Part shown: positions 51,370-60,410 of the stretch, in pieces
Numbering within the stretch: the stretch's first letter is position 1
Layout of the letters: every line of letters begins with the position of its first letter
Notes under the pieces: generated by a model
What the model was told of the DNA's origin: nothing
What the model saw: only the letters and a program-made list of their open reading frames with translations
The model's database searches: none
Assembly: GCA_002426495.1 (NCBI GenBank)
Contig: DIQC01000036.1
Coordinates: 1-61,415 of the forward strand
Reading direction: 5' to 3'
DNA length: 61,415 bases
From: Thermacetogenium sp. UBA5472
GTDB lineage: Bacteria; Bacillota; DSM-12270; Thermacetogeniales; Thermacetogeniaceae
Translations under genes and position numbers: made by a program

Positions 51370-52277
51370 TATGCCTGACCCCCCACCCCATTAGAGGTCT
51401 CTTTTGCCTCATAGTGGCGCAAAAACAAATCCTCTAAGGTCGGAGATGTGCTCTCTAATTTGACGATTCCAAATTGACTGATATAGCGAATAACTTCATC
51501 CAATTCTTCAGTATCTACCTGGAATGAGAGTTCTGCGTCATGCTCTTCAATATTATGAACCCCTTTTGTTTCATCGAGAGTGACAGGTTCTTTCGTCTGT
51601 ATAGTTAATTTAGTACGGGTTAGGTGCCGCATCTCATTCAGTGTTCCTGTTTCAATGATTTTTCCTTCACGAATGATGGCTATTGTGTCACATAACTTTT
51701 CAACCTCTGATAAAATATGACTGGAAAGAAACACACTTTTTCCTTCTGCCTTTACTTCCATCACATACTCTTGAAAGACCCTTTCCATTAATGGATCCAG
51801 TCCAGATGTTGGCTCATCTAAGATGTATAGATCTGCATCAGATGAAAAGGCAGCAATTAAAGCTATTTTTTGACGATTCCCCTTGGAGTAAGTGCCGCAT
51901 TTTTTAGTCGGATCCAGGTCAAACCTTTTGATCAATTCTTCCCGTCTGCCCTGACTCCCATTGCCCCTCATTTTAAGAAATAGATCGATTACCTCTCCAC
52001 CACTTAGATTTGGCCAGAGATTGGCCTCTCCTGGAACAAAAGCTATCCGTTTATGCAGCTCTACAGCATCCTTCCAGGCATCCCTGCCAAAGATTCTCAC
52101 TTCACCCCGGGTAGCCTTCAGCAAACCCAACATTACGCGGATAGTAGTGGTTTTTCCGGCGCCATTTGGCCCGATAAAGCCGAAAACCTCCCCTTCATTC
52201 ATAGTTAGATCGACATTATCCAATGCTGTAAAATTACCGAACTTTTTGGTCAACCCTTTAATCTCTACTATACTCAT
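51369..52277 (-). CDS. ABC transporter ATPase (ABC-2 exporter)
   Basis: Encodes 302 residues with GGAGGGA upstream. It shows Walker A GPNGAGKTT, Q-loop FVPGEANLWPNL, signature YSKGNRQK (a variant of LSGGQ common in this exporter group), Walker B LYILDEPTSGLD, switch His in LSSH, and a C-terminal extension of about 80 residues typical of drug-export ATPases. First gene of a two-gene unit. Confidence 0.93.
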   Translation of the reverse strand: MSIVEIKGLTKKFGNFTALDNVDLTMNEGEVFGFIGPNGAGKTTTIRVMLGLLKATRGEVRIFGRDAWKDAVELHKRIAFVPGEANLWPNLSGGEVIDLFLKMRGNGSQGRREELIKRFDLDPTKKCGTYSKGNRQKIALIAAFSSDADLYILDEPTSGLDPLMERVFQEYVMEVKAEGKSVFLSSHILSEVEKLCDTIAIIREGKIIETGTLNEMRHLTRTKLTIQTKEPVTLDETKGVHNIEEHDAELSFQVDTEELDEVIRYISQFGIVKLESTSPTLEDLFLRHYEAKETSNGVGGQA

Positions 52278-52293
52278 TCTTCCCTCCTATCTG

Positions 52294-52363
52294 GAAGCAA
52301 AGGGATGTTCTTTTTGCTTCCGTTATGAAAGCACGAGAAGCATGGGGACGGTCCTTTTGCTTC
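52294..52363 (+). repeat. 27-nt stem-loop elements E14 and E15
   Basis: E14 (52294-52320) has arms GAAGCAA/TTGCTTC and loop AGGGATGTTCTTT. E15 (52337-52363) has arms GAAGCA/TGCTTC (one further mismatch) and loop GGGGACGGTCCTT. Both point to the plus strand and lie just upstream of the ABC ATPase start, in the spacer to the GNAT-like gene. Confidence 0.8.
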
Positions 52364-52468
52364 CTTTTGTTTAATGTTGTTACACCTTAAGGGACCTAAA
52401 AGGGTGCAAATTTTATCCTGTATCCTGCAGGTGACGGTTCAGAATGGAGCCAAGGCACCATCAGCGAC

Positions 52469-52495
52469 CAATCACCGGAACCGTCCCCGCGATTG
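52469..52495 (-). repeat. 27-nt stem-loop element E16
   Basis: On the minus strand arms CAATCGC/GTGATTG pair fully with one G-U; the loop is GGGGACGGTTCCG. Two bases separate it from the stop codon of the GNAT-like gene, in sense orientation. The arms share no sequence with the other classes. Confidence 0.8.
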
Positions 52496-52497
52496 CT

Positions 52498-53652
52498 TTA
52501 ATTATGTTTGCAGATATGCTTCTCCCTTAATTTTAAAAACATATATTCTGTATCTCCCAAGGGGATAAAACCATGGAAGGCATAAAACTGCCTCACTTTT
52601 TTCTCTTCCTCACCATATTTATCGTTCCCTTCCATATCATCTAGATCATCGCTGTAGGAGGCTGCAATTATTATTCCCTCATTTGTCAGATACTTTTTGA
52701 TCCATTCTAAAAAGTCCCCTGCTACCCCTTCGTATCCTGGTTCAATTATAAAATCATCTATAACCCATACTTTACAGGGTTCTATTTCATGTTCATCGTA
52801 GAGAATTGTGCATATATCTGCCAAAGCTGCGGAATAAGCATCACATGCCGGTAAAATTGTGCTTATTTTTTCTGGTGGTATAAGTATCACTCTGGCCCAT
52901 GCGGTATTAATCTCTCTAGATTCCGGCTCATCTAAGTACACACCCATATCAAATGCGACGTAAACATCAAATATATCAAGGATGGCGTCATCTGGCTCAC
53001 CATACTTCTCTCTGTCTATGGGAACAGCATTAAATAGATAGCCTACACTGACTAATGACATTTCGATTTCTTTGCTGAAATCTGTTAACAGAGCATCATC
53101 ACGGATCACTAAATTCTCCTGGGCACTTTTTAAGGCATCAAGCCTATCCCCAGAAGCACAATGTTTCTTATTCCAATCTTTACACTTGCTGCATAGAGAT
53201 AGCAGCCTGTCGAGTATTCGTTTAATTTCCTGCTGCTGCTCAGGGTTTTCCTCTGTTAAATCCATCTCTGCTTCCAGAACAAAGCGCAGATATTCAGTTT
53301 CGTTGACATAGATCGGCAGCCTGTAGGCATCTTGTTCACCCACTGCTCCAAGAGCAACAACCTTGCGCAGCCTTTGCGCCAGCGAATTACAAACAAAAAT
53401 ACACTCTTCGGCAAAAGTATCACTTAGAATTAGATCATTCTCCGGGAACTCAGTTGGTTCATCGCTAGCACTGTCGAAAGCCACATCTAGGGTATCCAAG
53501 ATTCTAATATCTGCACTGCTCCCTTGTAGAGGCACCATTTCCTCATATAATTCCTTATGAATCTCCAAAATATCGTTCAATAAAACTACTTCCCCTGAGA
53601 ATACCCGAAGTTTCAAGAGAAATGGTTTAGTGAGGTCGATAAGATTGCCCAT
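52498..53652 (-). CDS. Hypothetical protein with C-terminal GNAT-like domain
   Basis: Encodes 384 residues with AAGGGGTG before ATG 53652. The N-terminal 250 residues are acidic, helical and unassigned, with a four-Cys/His cluster (CSKCKDWNKKHC) near 155-166. The C-terminal 110 residues show VWVIDDFIIEPGYEGVAGDFLEWIKKYL (acetyl-CoA pyrophosphate-loop region) and VRQFYAFHGFIPLGDTEYMFLKL (motif B), so an acyltransferase fold is likely. Substrate unknown. Single gene bounded by repeats on both sides. Confidence 0.65.
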   Translation of the reverse strand: MGNLIDLTKPFLLKLRVFSGEVVLLNDILEIHKELYEEMVPLQGSSADIRILDTLDVAFDSASDEPTEFPENDLILSDTFAEECIFVCNSLAQRLRKVVALGAVGEQDAYRLPIYVNETEYLRFVLEAEMDLTEENPEQQQEIKRILDRLLSLCSKCKDWNKKHCASGDRLDALKSAQENLVIRDDALLTDFSKEIEMSLVSVGYLFNAVPIDREKYGEPDDAILDIFDVYVAFDMGVYLDEPESREINTAWARVILIPPEKISTILPACDAYSAALADICTILYDEHEIEPCKVWVIDDFIIEPGYEGVAGDFLEWIKKYLTNEGIIIAASYSDDLDDMEGNDKYGEEEKKVRQFYAFHGFIPLGDTEYMFLKLREKHICKHN

Positions 53653-54051
53653 CTGCTACTGCACCCCTTTATTTGGAAGCAAAGAGACGGTTCACTTGCT
53701 TCCCATCTTTTTGCTTCCTAATCGTAACGTCTAAATACTATGTTTTGACTGATTCCTGTTTAGACGAGTTACGCCAGCGATTTACCGCTGCGTTCTTCTT
53801 CACTTTTCTTGATCTTATGCGGAATTTCCTGCCGTTTGACTTTTTCAATCCCAAATAGTTTTTCTATTGGCACATAATTCATGATGCCTTCTGCTCTGCT
53901 TTTACTTCGCTATCCGTTTTCCGTAATTTAATTTGATAATCTCGGTGAAAGATCCAACGGGAGGACACTGCTTGCGCGCGGAGGGACGGTTCTCCTGATT
54001 GACAGTTTTTCCCTGATGACAGGCGCCTGAAACCTGAAAAGAGATGGTATC
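53653..54051. other. Repeat-bearing spacer
   Basis: Holds E17 and a half element near 53981-54003 (GGAGGGACGGTTCTCCTG). A 37-codon minus-strand frame (…YVPIEKLFGIEKVKRQEIPH…, from about 53884) could be the end of a lost gene but has no support. No intact gene. Confidence 0.45.
53676..53702 (+). repeat. 27-nt stem-loop element E17
   Basis: Arms GAAGCAA/TTGCTTC, loop AGAGACGGTTCAC (two loop positions off consensus). It lies 23 nt upstream of the GNAT-like gene. Confidence 0.75.
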
Positions 54052-54501
54052 TTATTTAGGGCAAGTCCCATTACAGGAACCGTCCCTGATTGGGCTTATG
54101 AGGACATTATCGAGCATTATCCTTCTTATACCACCCCGAGGATCAGATACATCTCCGGAGTAACGGGGAATTATATGCACATGCATATGGAAAATGCCTT
54201 GACCAGCAGCCTTTCCAATATTCACCCCAATATTGTAACCATTAGGATGAAACTTTTGATCCAGCCTTTCCTTCACTGCAAATATCAGCTGATTGATAGC
54301 ATTTAATTCTTCCGGTGTCGCCTCAAAATAACTCTCTATATGCCGTTTGGGAACCACTAGCACATGTCCGCGGCTGACCGGATAATTGTCATGCATGACC
54401 ACAGCCAAGTCATTCTCTGCTATTACTTCCTCTAGCTGCCTCTGGCAAAATACACAGCGAGCCAAAAAATCACCCTTTTCATCATAATCTTTAACCAGCA
54501 T
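54052..54501 (-). CDS. HIT-family nucleotide hydrolase/transferase
   Basis: Encodes 149 residues. It shows an N-terminal CVFCQ zinc-type pair, HDNYPVSRGHVLVVPKRH, NIGVNIGKAAGQGIFHMHVHIIPR with the H-x-H-x-H catalytic triad, and RYSGD. It acts on nucleoside phosphoramidates or dinucleotide polyphosphates. After the natural end near RRIMLDN the protein continues with about 11 residues (RDGSCNGTCPK) translated from stem-loop element E18. The ribosome site before ATG 54501 is weak. Confidence 0.9.
   Translation of the reverse strand: MLVKDYDEKGDFLARCVFCQRQLEEVIAENDLAVVMHDNYPVSRGHVLVVPKRHIESYFEATPEELNAINQLIFAVKERLDQKFHPNGYNIGVNIGKAAGQGIFHMHVHIIPRYSGDVSDPRGGIRRIMLDNVLISPIRDGSCNGTCPK
54067..54094 (-). 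repeat. Stem-loop element E18 inside the HIT-gene 3' end
   Basis: Arms CCCA/TGGG with an imperfect continuation; the loop region on the minus strand reads AGGGACGGTTCCT. It is in the sense orientation of the HIT gene and codes for its last residues. Confidence 0.7.
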
Positions 54502-54984
54502 AATAATCGATCTATTGTTGATTCAGTATCAATTATCCTGCAGTATTTCCTAAATATTATAAAATTACTAGTTAGAACAAGCAGACGGACGCTCGGTCGT
54601 CGCGTCATGCGAGGGGCGGTTCCGAGCGCGCGGAGGGCGCGCGGAGGGACGGCGCGCGGAGGGACGGTTCCGGTGATGGGTCCAGGTACAAAGTCTTTAG
54701 GAAACATCACCAGGCCAATCACGGGGCGAAAACTATTCCAGATGCCCATCAAGGGACGGCTCTAATGATTGACAATTTCATCCAAAGAGCAGCATGTCCA
54801 TGTGTGCATTTCAATCACAGCTAGGTGAAACTTATGGAAATAGGTGGATACCGTACCCAGATGAGGCCCATCAGGAGAACCGTCCCCGCGATGGCCCCGC
54901 GCGTCCTGGGAATGCGTTATAGTATTGTTAAAGGATGTTAATGTAATTGTCCTTTGTGATACTAAAGGAAGAGGAAGGGATCCT
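54502..54984. other. Repeat-rich spacer before the two-component genes
   Basis: No gene found. It contains a GC-rich tandem of CGCGCGGAGGG units (about 54626-54672) leading into GACGGTTCC, a partial element with ATCA/TGAT ends (54748-54769) and E19. The local GC content is far above that of the flanks. Confidence 0.5.
54868..54894 (-). repeat. 27-nt stem-loop element E19
   Basis: On the minus strand arms CCATCGC/CTGATGG pair at six of seven positions with one G-U; the loop is GGGGACGGTTCTC. It lies upstream of the response-regulator gene. Confidence 0.75.
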
Positions 54985-55665
54985 GTGAACGAGATCTTGA
55001 TCGTCGAAGATGACAAAACTATTGCTATGGGCATCGAGTATGCCTTAAACAAGGAAGGCTTTTCTACCCAAGTTTGTTATGACTTCAACAGCGCCAAAGA
55101 AAGGATCCTTGAACAGGTTTTTTTGCTGATCATCCTGGATGTGAATCTTCCGGATGGCAGTGGCTTTGAATTATGCAAACTGGTCAGGGAAAAAGGGGAC
55201 ACACCTGTCATCTTTCTCACAGTTAATGATGATGAAGCAAATACCGTCATGGGCCTCGATCTAGGAGCAGATGACTATATCACCAAACCGTTCAGACTGA
55301 GAGAACTGATTTCAAGAATTAATAGTGTTCTGCGCAGATACAGCAGACAGCCTGACACTAGAACAGAAATCAACCTGGGTGATATCAGAATCAACCCAGC
55401 AGGAGCAAAGGTTTACAAGAACAAGCAACTTATCTGGCTGACCGCCTTGGAATACAAACTTCTGCTCACCCTAGCCCGCAGCAAAGGACAAATACTCACC
55501 CGCAAGCAAATTCTAGAATATATCTGGGATACAGCCGGCGAATTCGTCAATGATAATACCCTCACAGTCTATATCAAGCGGCTGCGTGAAAAAATCGAGG
55601 ATGATCCCCGGGAACCTAAGATCATCAAAACCATCCGCGGTTTAGGCTATAAGGTGGGTGATTGA
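54985..55665 (+). CDS. Response regulator, OmpR/PhoB family
   Basis: Encodes 226 residues from GTG 54985 (GAGGAAGGGA upstream), preferred over the longer frame from 54925 because the receiver domain starts at MNEILIVEDD. The phospho-acceptor is Asp52 (LDVNLPDGSGF) and the switch Lys stands in GADDYITKPF. The C-terminal winged helix includes LTALEYKLLLTLARSKGQILTRKQIL and NTLTVYIKRLREKIEDDP. It overlaps the kinase gene by 8 nt. It probably binds the TGTCAC repeats before the ABC genes. Confidence 0.95.
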   Translation: MNEILIVEDDKTIAMGIEYALNKEGFSTQVCYDFNSAKERILEQVFLLIILDVNLPDGSGFELCKLVREKGDTPVIFLTVNDDEANTVMGLDLGADDYITKPFRLRELISRINSVLRRYSRQPDTRTEINLGDIRINPAGAKVYKNKQLIWLTALEYKLLLTLARSKGQILTRKQILEYIWDTAGEFVNDNTLTVYIKRLREKIEDDPREPKIIKTIRGLGYKVGD

Positions 55666-56902
55666 GATAAAACTCACCAGAAACCCTGAAGCAAACAGAT
55701 TGTTCACCCTATTTGCCCTCCTGCTGGCCGGATTATTGATCACCGCCATCCTGTTCAGCCTTGCCGGCAGGCATCATTTAAAACAGGCTCTTGTCAATAA
55801 CCAAGCAGCGATCATCGGTGCGGTGGCAGAAAAATATCCGGAGGCAGAGCAGGATATGATCAAACAGATCATAGAGAAGGATAACGATGCCGTACAGAGG
55901 GGAAATGATATCCTGTCAAAATACGGAATTCAAAGGGAAGGAATCGCGCTGGAAACCCCTTTGCTGCAAAACTATTACCGCTACAACTTATCTATGTATC
56001 TTTTATTGGCCATTTTAGCCTGCACTGCTTTTATTCTGACAGTTCTAGTGTTTCTCAAAAAACAGTATGGACAAATCAGGGAGATTACCCAATACGCCGG
56101 AAAAGTCAATGAGGGTGACTATTCCCTCGATATTCGGGATAATCATGAGGGGGATCTCAGCATCCTAAAAAATGAAATCTATAAAATTACCACAATGCTT
56201 AAGAGGCAGGCCGCAGCCCTGCAGAGTGACAAGGTCATCCTCGCTGACTCCATCGCCGATATATCGCACCAACTGAAAACACCCTTGACCTCTCTCTTTG
56301 TTTTAAATGACCTGCTCTCTGATAATCCTTCAGAACATGACAAAGAGATATTTCTAGACCGGATAAGATCACAGCTGCAGCGGATAGAGTGGCTGGTGAC
56401 CTCACTGCTTAAACTTTCCAAACTTGACGCCGGTACTGTCACCATGAAAAAGGATGATATCTATGTTAATTTCCTGGTAGAGAAGGCCCTCGAACATTTA
56501 AGCATCCCTCTGGATATCAAAATGCTGCAGGTTAATATAGAAGGTGAAAAAAATGCCAAGTTCACTGGTGATTTTAATTGGTGCAGTGAGGGCTTGATCA
56601 ATATTTTAAAAAATTGTATTGAACACACCCCTGAACAAGGAGATCTGCACATCTCCTTTGAGGAGAACCCCCTCTATACAGTGATCACCATAGCGGACAG
56701 CGGCCCAGGAATCGACCAGGAGGATCTCCCCTATATCTTCAACCGCTTCTATAAAGGCAAAAACTCCCCTGAAGGCCATGTCGGCATTGGCTTAGCCATG
56801 GCTCAGGAGTTCATAGCCAAACAGGGTGGAGATATTACAGTAAAGAGTGAAAAGAACTTGGGTTCACAATTTACAATTAAATTCTACAAAAGCTTAACCT
56901 GA
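55658..56902 (+). CDS. Sensor histidine kinase of the Bce-like set
   Basis: Encodes 414 residues from GTG 55658. There are two membrane helices (about 15-36 and 110-132) around an extracellular loop of about 70 residues, then a HAMP-like linker. The phospho-His is His204 (ADISHQLKTPLTSL), the N box is GLINILKNCIEHTPEQ, and DSGPGID and GHVGIGLAMAQEF form the ATP lid. It has an ordinary medium-size loop, unlike the loop-less BceS kinases, so it may sense a ligand itself. Confidence 0.94.
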   Translation: MIEIKLTRNPEANRLFTLFALLLAGLLITAILFSLAGRHHLKQALVNNQAAIIGAVAEKYPEAEQDMIKQIIEKDNDAVQRGNDILSKYGIQREGIALETPLLQNYYRYNLSMYLLLAILACTAFILTVLVFLKKQYGQIREITQYAGKVNEGDYSLDIRDNHEGDLSILKNEIYKITTMLKRQAAALQSDKVILADSIADISHQLKTPLTSLFVLNDLLSDNPSEHDKEIFLDRIRSQLQRIEWLVTSLLKLSKLDAGTVTMKKDDIYVNFLVEKALEHLSIPLDIKMLQVNIEGEKNAKFTGDFNWCSEGLINILKNCIEHTPEQGDLHISFEENPLYTVITIADSGPGIDQEDLPYIFNRFYKGKNSPEGHVGIGLAMAQEFIAKQGGDITVKSEKNLGSQFTIKFYKSLT

Positions 56903-56974
56903 CAGGCAGTGCCGACACAGCGAAACTCCATTCATTAAGCGATCGGATTCAATCTAAATACAAAATAATAGTAA

Positions 56975-57030
56975 TGTGACAAAACTGTCACATTTATTGT
57001 CACCACAGAGTCACATTGGACAGATACAAT
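56975..57030 (+). promoter_or_regulatory. Response-regulator site and promoter of the ABC genes
   Basis: TGTCAC at 56986 and 56998 and AGTCAC at 57009 are phased by 12 and 11 bp, as expected for tandem binding of an OmpR-type dimer. The first also forms a palindrome with TGTGACA (56975-56981). A -10-like TACAAT (57025-57030) follows 11 bp after the last repeat, with no good -35, fitting an activated promoter. Confidence 0.6.
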
Positions 57031-57061
57031 CTAATTATCAAAATAAAAGGGGTTTTGTTTC

Positions 57062-57745
57062 ATGGAAATACTCAGGGTAGAGAATCTGTCCAAACTATAT
57101 GGAAGCGATGCCACACAGGTGAAAGCAGTCGATGATGTCTCCTTTAGTGTAAAAAGAGGGGAATTTATAGCTATTATCGGGGCCTCCGGCTCAGGTAAAT
57201 CCACTCTGCTGCATATGATAGGTGGAGTTGACCGTCCCACCGCAGGTAAGGTCTTTATCGAGGACACAGACATCTATCAGCTCAGTGAAACCAATCTGGC
57301 CATCTTCAGGCGCCGGCAGGTTGGCCTCATTTACCAGTTTTACAACCTGCTCCCCATCTTAAATGTGGAGGAAAATATCACCCTGCCTCTGCTACTCGAT
57401 GGAAAGAAGATCGAGCAAGATTTCTTTAATGAACTCTTGCAAACTCTCAATCTGACAGACAGAGCGAACCACCTTCCCAATGAACTCTCCGGCGGTGAAC
57501 AGCAGAGAGTTTCTATCGGCCGCTCCTTGATCAACCGCCCAGCCATCGTCCTGGCTGATGAACCAACAGGAAACCTGGACAGCATAAATTCCCAGGAGAT
57601 CATCGATCTGCTTAAACTATCCAACAAGCGCTATCAGCAAACCTTGATCATAATCACCCATGACCAGGAAATAGCCCTGCAGGCTGACCGCATGCTCACC
57701 TTGGCTGACGGGCGTATTGTCAAAGATGAGGTGATCAGGCCGTGA
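57062..57745 (+). CDS. ABC transporter ATPase (BceA/LolD type)
   Basis: Encodes 227 residues, ATG 57062. It shows Walker A GASGSGKST, Q-loop IYQFYNLLP, signature LSGGEQQRVSIGRSL, Walker B IVLADEPTGNLDS and switch His in ITHDQ. It belongs to the MacB/BceA group that moves or frees antimicrobial peptides or lipoproteins at the membrane. It overlaps the permease gene by 4 nt (GTGA). Confidence 0.95.
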   Translation: MEILRVENLSKLYGSDATQVKAVDDVSFSVKRGEFIAIIGASGSGKSTLLHMIGGVDRPTAGKVFIEDTDIYQLSETNLAIFRRRQVGLIYQFYNLLPILNVEENITLPLLLDGKKIEQDFFNELLQTLNLTDRANHLPNELSGGEQQRVSIGRSLINRPAIVLADEPTGNLDSINSQEIIDLLKLSNKRYQQTLIIITHDQEIALQADRMLTLADGRIVKDEVIRP

Positions 57746-60375
57746 ATATCTTAAACGCACTCACACTGCGCAGCCTGAAACTGAACCGGAAGCGCACCAT
57801 CGTCACCATCATCGGAATTATTCTCTCTGCAGCGATGATCTGTGGCACCTTCTCTCTTGCTGCCAGTTTCCAGGATCTCTTCATTCAGAGAGCTATCAAA
57901 ACTGACGGGAATTACCATGCCACTTTTCACGGTGTGAAACCTGACCAGACTAAATACATCACTGATAATGCATACACAAAAACAGCTATGCTAAGCAGAA
58001 ATTTGGGATTTGCTCGTTTTGAGCAGTCAGCTTTTGAAAAAAAGCCTTATTTCTTTGTTAAAGAATATGATGCTGCAGCCTTCCAGCACATGCCTGTTAA
58101 ACTTACCGCAGGACGCTTTCCGGAAAAAGCCGGTGAAATACTGCTTTCAGAGGAAATTTTGCAACACGGCGGAGGGGATTATCAGATCGGTGATACGATT
58201 ACCTTCGATTTAGGTGAACGAATCGCTGAGAATGGGCAGCCATTATCAGATGGTCTATCGTACGAAGAAACAGAGCAATTTGTACCAACTGACACAAAAA
58301 CCTATACGATCACCGGGTTGATGGCCAAACCCCATTTTGAAAATTTCAGCAACATTCCTGGGTTCACAGTGGTTACCTATCTGGATCAGGGTGCAATCAC
58401 CCCGAATGAACCGGTCAATGTATCTATTCTCGGGAAAAATGCGCGGGATATCTATAATAAGATCCCGGAGATGGCCGAAAATGCCGGAATTAGTGACTTC
58501 ACCTACAATAATGAACTCTTAAAGTGGATGGGGCTGACCCAAAATGATTCTGCTATTAAAATGATCTATTCTGTTGCCACTATTTTGGCCATACTGATCG
58601 CATTCGGTTCGATAATAGTTATCTACAACTCCTTCGCTATATCGGTAAGTGAACGCAAAAAACAGTTCGGCATGCTGGCCAGTACTGGTGCCACACCGGG
58701 GCAGATCCGGAAAGCCGTATTTTTCGAAGGCGCACTCCTGGGTTTGGTAGGCCTACCGATCGGTATCCTCTCCGGTATCGGCGGCATTGGCATCACTCTT
58801 TCCGTCGTCAACCGCATCCTGTCCGGCATGATGGGCAGTGAGGATCTTGCTCTGCGGCTCATCATCTCTCCCGGCGTTATCTTGGCCACGATTCTCTTTG
58901 TCGGCCTAATCATTCTCTTCTCCGCCTATCTCCCGGCCAAAAGGGCCTCCGCAACTTCCCCCATCGAGGCGATCAGGCTGAGTAATGATATCAACATCAA
59001 GGGAAAAACAGTAAAAACCTCGAGGCTGACCCGTTTTTTATTCGGGTTTGAAGGAGAACTGGCCTTAAAAAACCTTAAACGCAGCCGCCGCCGCTACCGG
59101 GCTACTGTGCTCTCCCTGGTGATCAGTATTGTACTTTTTATATCTATCTCCACTTTTACCAACTACGGGTTGAAAAGCGCTGACCTTTACTATCACGATA
59201 TACCCTATGATATAAATGTGGTAATCAATAATGCATCTCCAGAGGATGAAAAAAGTTTTTATCAGCAGGTTACTTCTCTTGAGGGTGTGGAGGAATACTC
59301 GCTTGTCAAAATGATGTTTTGTGAAACATGGCTGGAACGTGACAAATTCGGCCCTTATATCAAAAAAAATTATATTGAACATAATATATCTTCCGAAAAT
59401 GAAGAATATTATTTTGACCAAAATATATTATCTGTGAATGAAGACGGTGATTATCAATGTCACTTTAACATCATCGCAGTCGGTCAACCAGAATTTAAAA
59501 GATACGCTTCAGAAAACGGGCTTGATTGGACAGCTTTTCAAGATCCCCAAAACTTCAAGGGCATTCTCGTTAATAAAAATACCATAGAAGCTCCTGAATA
59601 TGTTGAGTATGAGCCGCTGCAGATGAATGCTGGCGAAAAGCTCCAGCTTACAGAGTTTCAATATGATGAGGCAGCAGCCCCACCAGCAAGTTTTTCAATG
59701 GATATCAGCGCGGTAACTGATACCCTTCCCCTCGGCATATCCTCTACTAACCTTGGGGAAGCTAATATAATTGTTTCAGAGGAAGTGTTTGCTGAACTCG
59801 AACAGCTCTTACAAGATAAACAAGGTACTCCTCAACTATATATATGCTCAACCGACAGCACCACATTAGCGGACAGTATCCGCACTATTTATGATGGCTA
59901 TGCTGATGGAACTTCCCTTTTTATTTATGATATACAAGCCAGTCGGCAGGAAATACAGCGCTCAAATACAGTGACCGCTATCTTTCTATATGGCTTCCTC
60001 ACCCTGATCACCCTGATCGGTGTCACCAATATCTTCAACACCATCAGCACCAATGTGGCCTTGCGCCGCCGTGAATTCGCCATGCTTAAATCGGTGGGGT
60101 TGACCCCAAAAGGCTTTAATCAGCTGATCAACTATGAATGCATCTTCTACGGCCTGAAAGCGCTTCTCTACGGACTGCCGATCAGTATCTTAATCAGCAT
60201 GCTCCTTTATAAAAGCTTCGGCAATATGTTTCAGTTTACTTTCTTCCTGCCGTGGAAAGAGGTCATTGCCTGTGTGATCGGTGTATTCCTGATAATCTTT
60301 ATCACCATGCTACATGCCAGCGCCAAGCTGAAAGACGATAATATCATCGACGCCTTAAAAGAAGAAAACCTGTAA
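57742..60375 (+). CDS. FtsX-type ABC permease, BceB/MacB-like
   Basis: Encodes 877 residues from GTG 57742. There is one N-terminal membrane helix, a large extracytoplasmic part, a three-helix FtsX block (about 275-415, with SVSERKKQFGMLASTGATPGQIRKAVFFEGALLGLVGLPIG), a second helix-flanked outer domain (about 450-735), and a final three-helix FtsX block (NVALRRREFAMLKSVGLTPKGFNQLINYE). Together with the ATPase and the sensor kinase genes it makes a peptide-antibiotic sensing/resistance unit. Confidence 0.92.
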   Translation: MNILNALTLRSLKLNRKRTIVTIIGIILSAAMICGTFSLAASFQDLFIQRAIKTDGNYHATFHGVKPDQTKYITDNAYTKTAMLSRNLGFARFEQSAFEKKPYFFVKEYDAAAFQHMPVKLTAGRFPEKAGEILLSEEILQHGGGDYQIGDTITFDLGERIAENGQPLSDGLSYEETEQFVPTDTKTYTITGLMAKPHFENFSNIPGFTVVTYLDQGAITPNEPVNVSILGKNARDIYNKIPEMAENAGISDFTYNNELLKWMGLTQNDSAIKMIYSVATILAILIAFGSIIVIYNSFAISVSERKKQFGMLASTGATPGQIRKAVFFEGALLGLVGLPIGILSGIGGIGITLSVVNRILSGMMGSEDLALRLIISPGVILATILFVGLIILFSAYLPAKRASATSPIEAIRLSNDINIKGKTVKTSRLTRFLFGFEGELALKNLKRSRRRYRATVLSLVISIVLFISISTFTNYGLKSADLYYHDIPYDINVVINNASPEDEKSFYQQVTSLEGVEEYSLVKMMFCETWLERDKFGPYIKKNYIEHNISSENEEYYFDQNILSVNEDGDYQCHFNIIAVGQPEFKRYASENGLDWTAFQDPQNFKGILVNKNTIEAPEYVEYEPLQMNAGEKLQLTEFQYDEAAAPPASFSMDISAVTDTLPLGISSTNLGEANIIVSEEVFAELEQLLQDKQGTPQLYICSTDSTTLADSIRTIYDGYADGTSLFIYDIQASRQEIQRSNTVTAIFLYGFLTLITLIGVTNIFNTISTNVALRRREFAMLKSVGLTPKGFNQLINYECIFYGLKALLYGLPISILISMLLYKSFGNMFQFTFFLPWKEVIACVIGVFLIIFITMLHASAKLKDDNIIDALKEENL

Positions 60376-60410
60376 GACATAAATATTATCAAAAGTCGGG
60401 GCGGGTTCCT

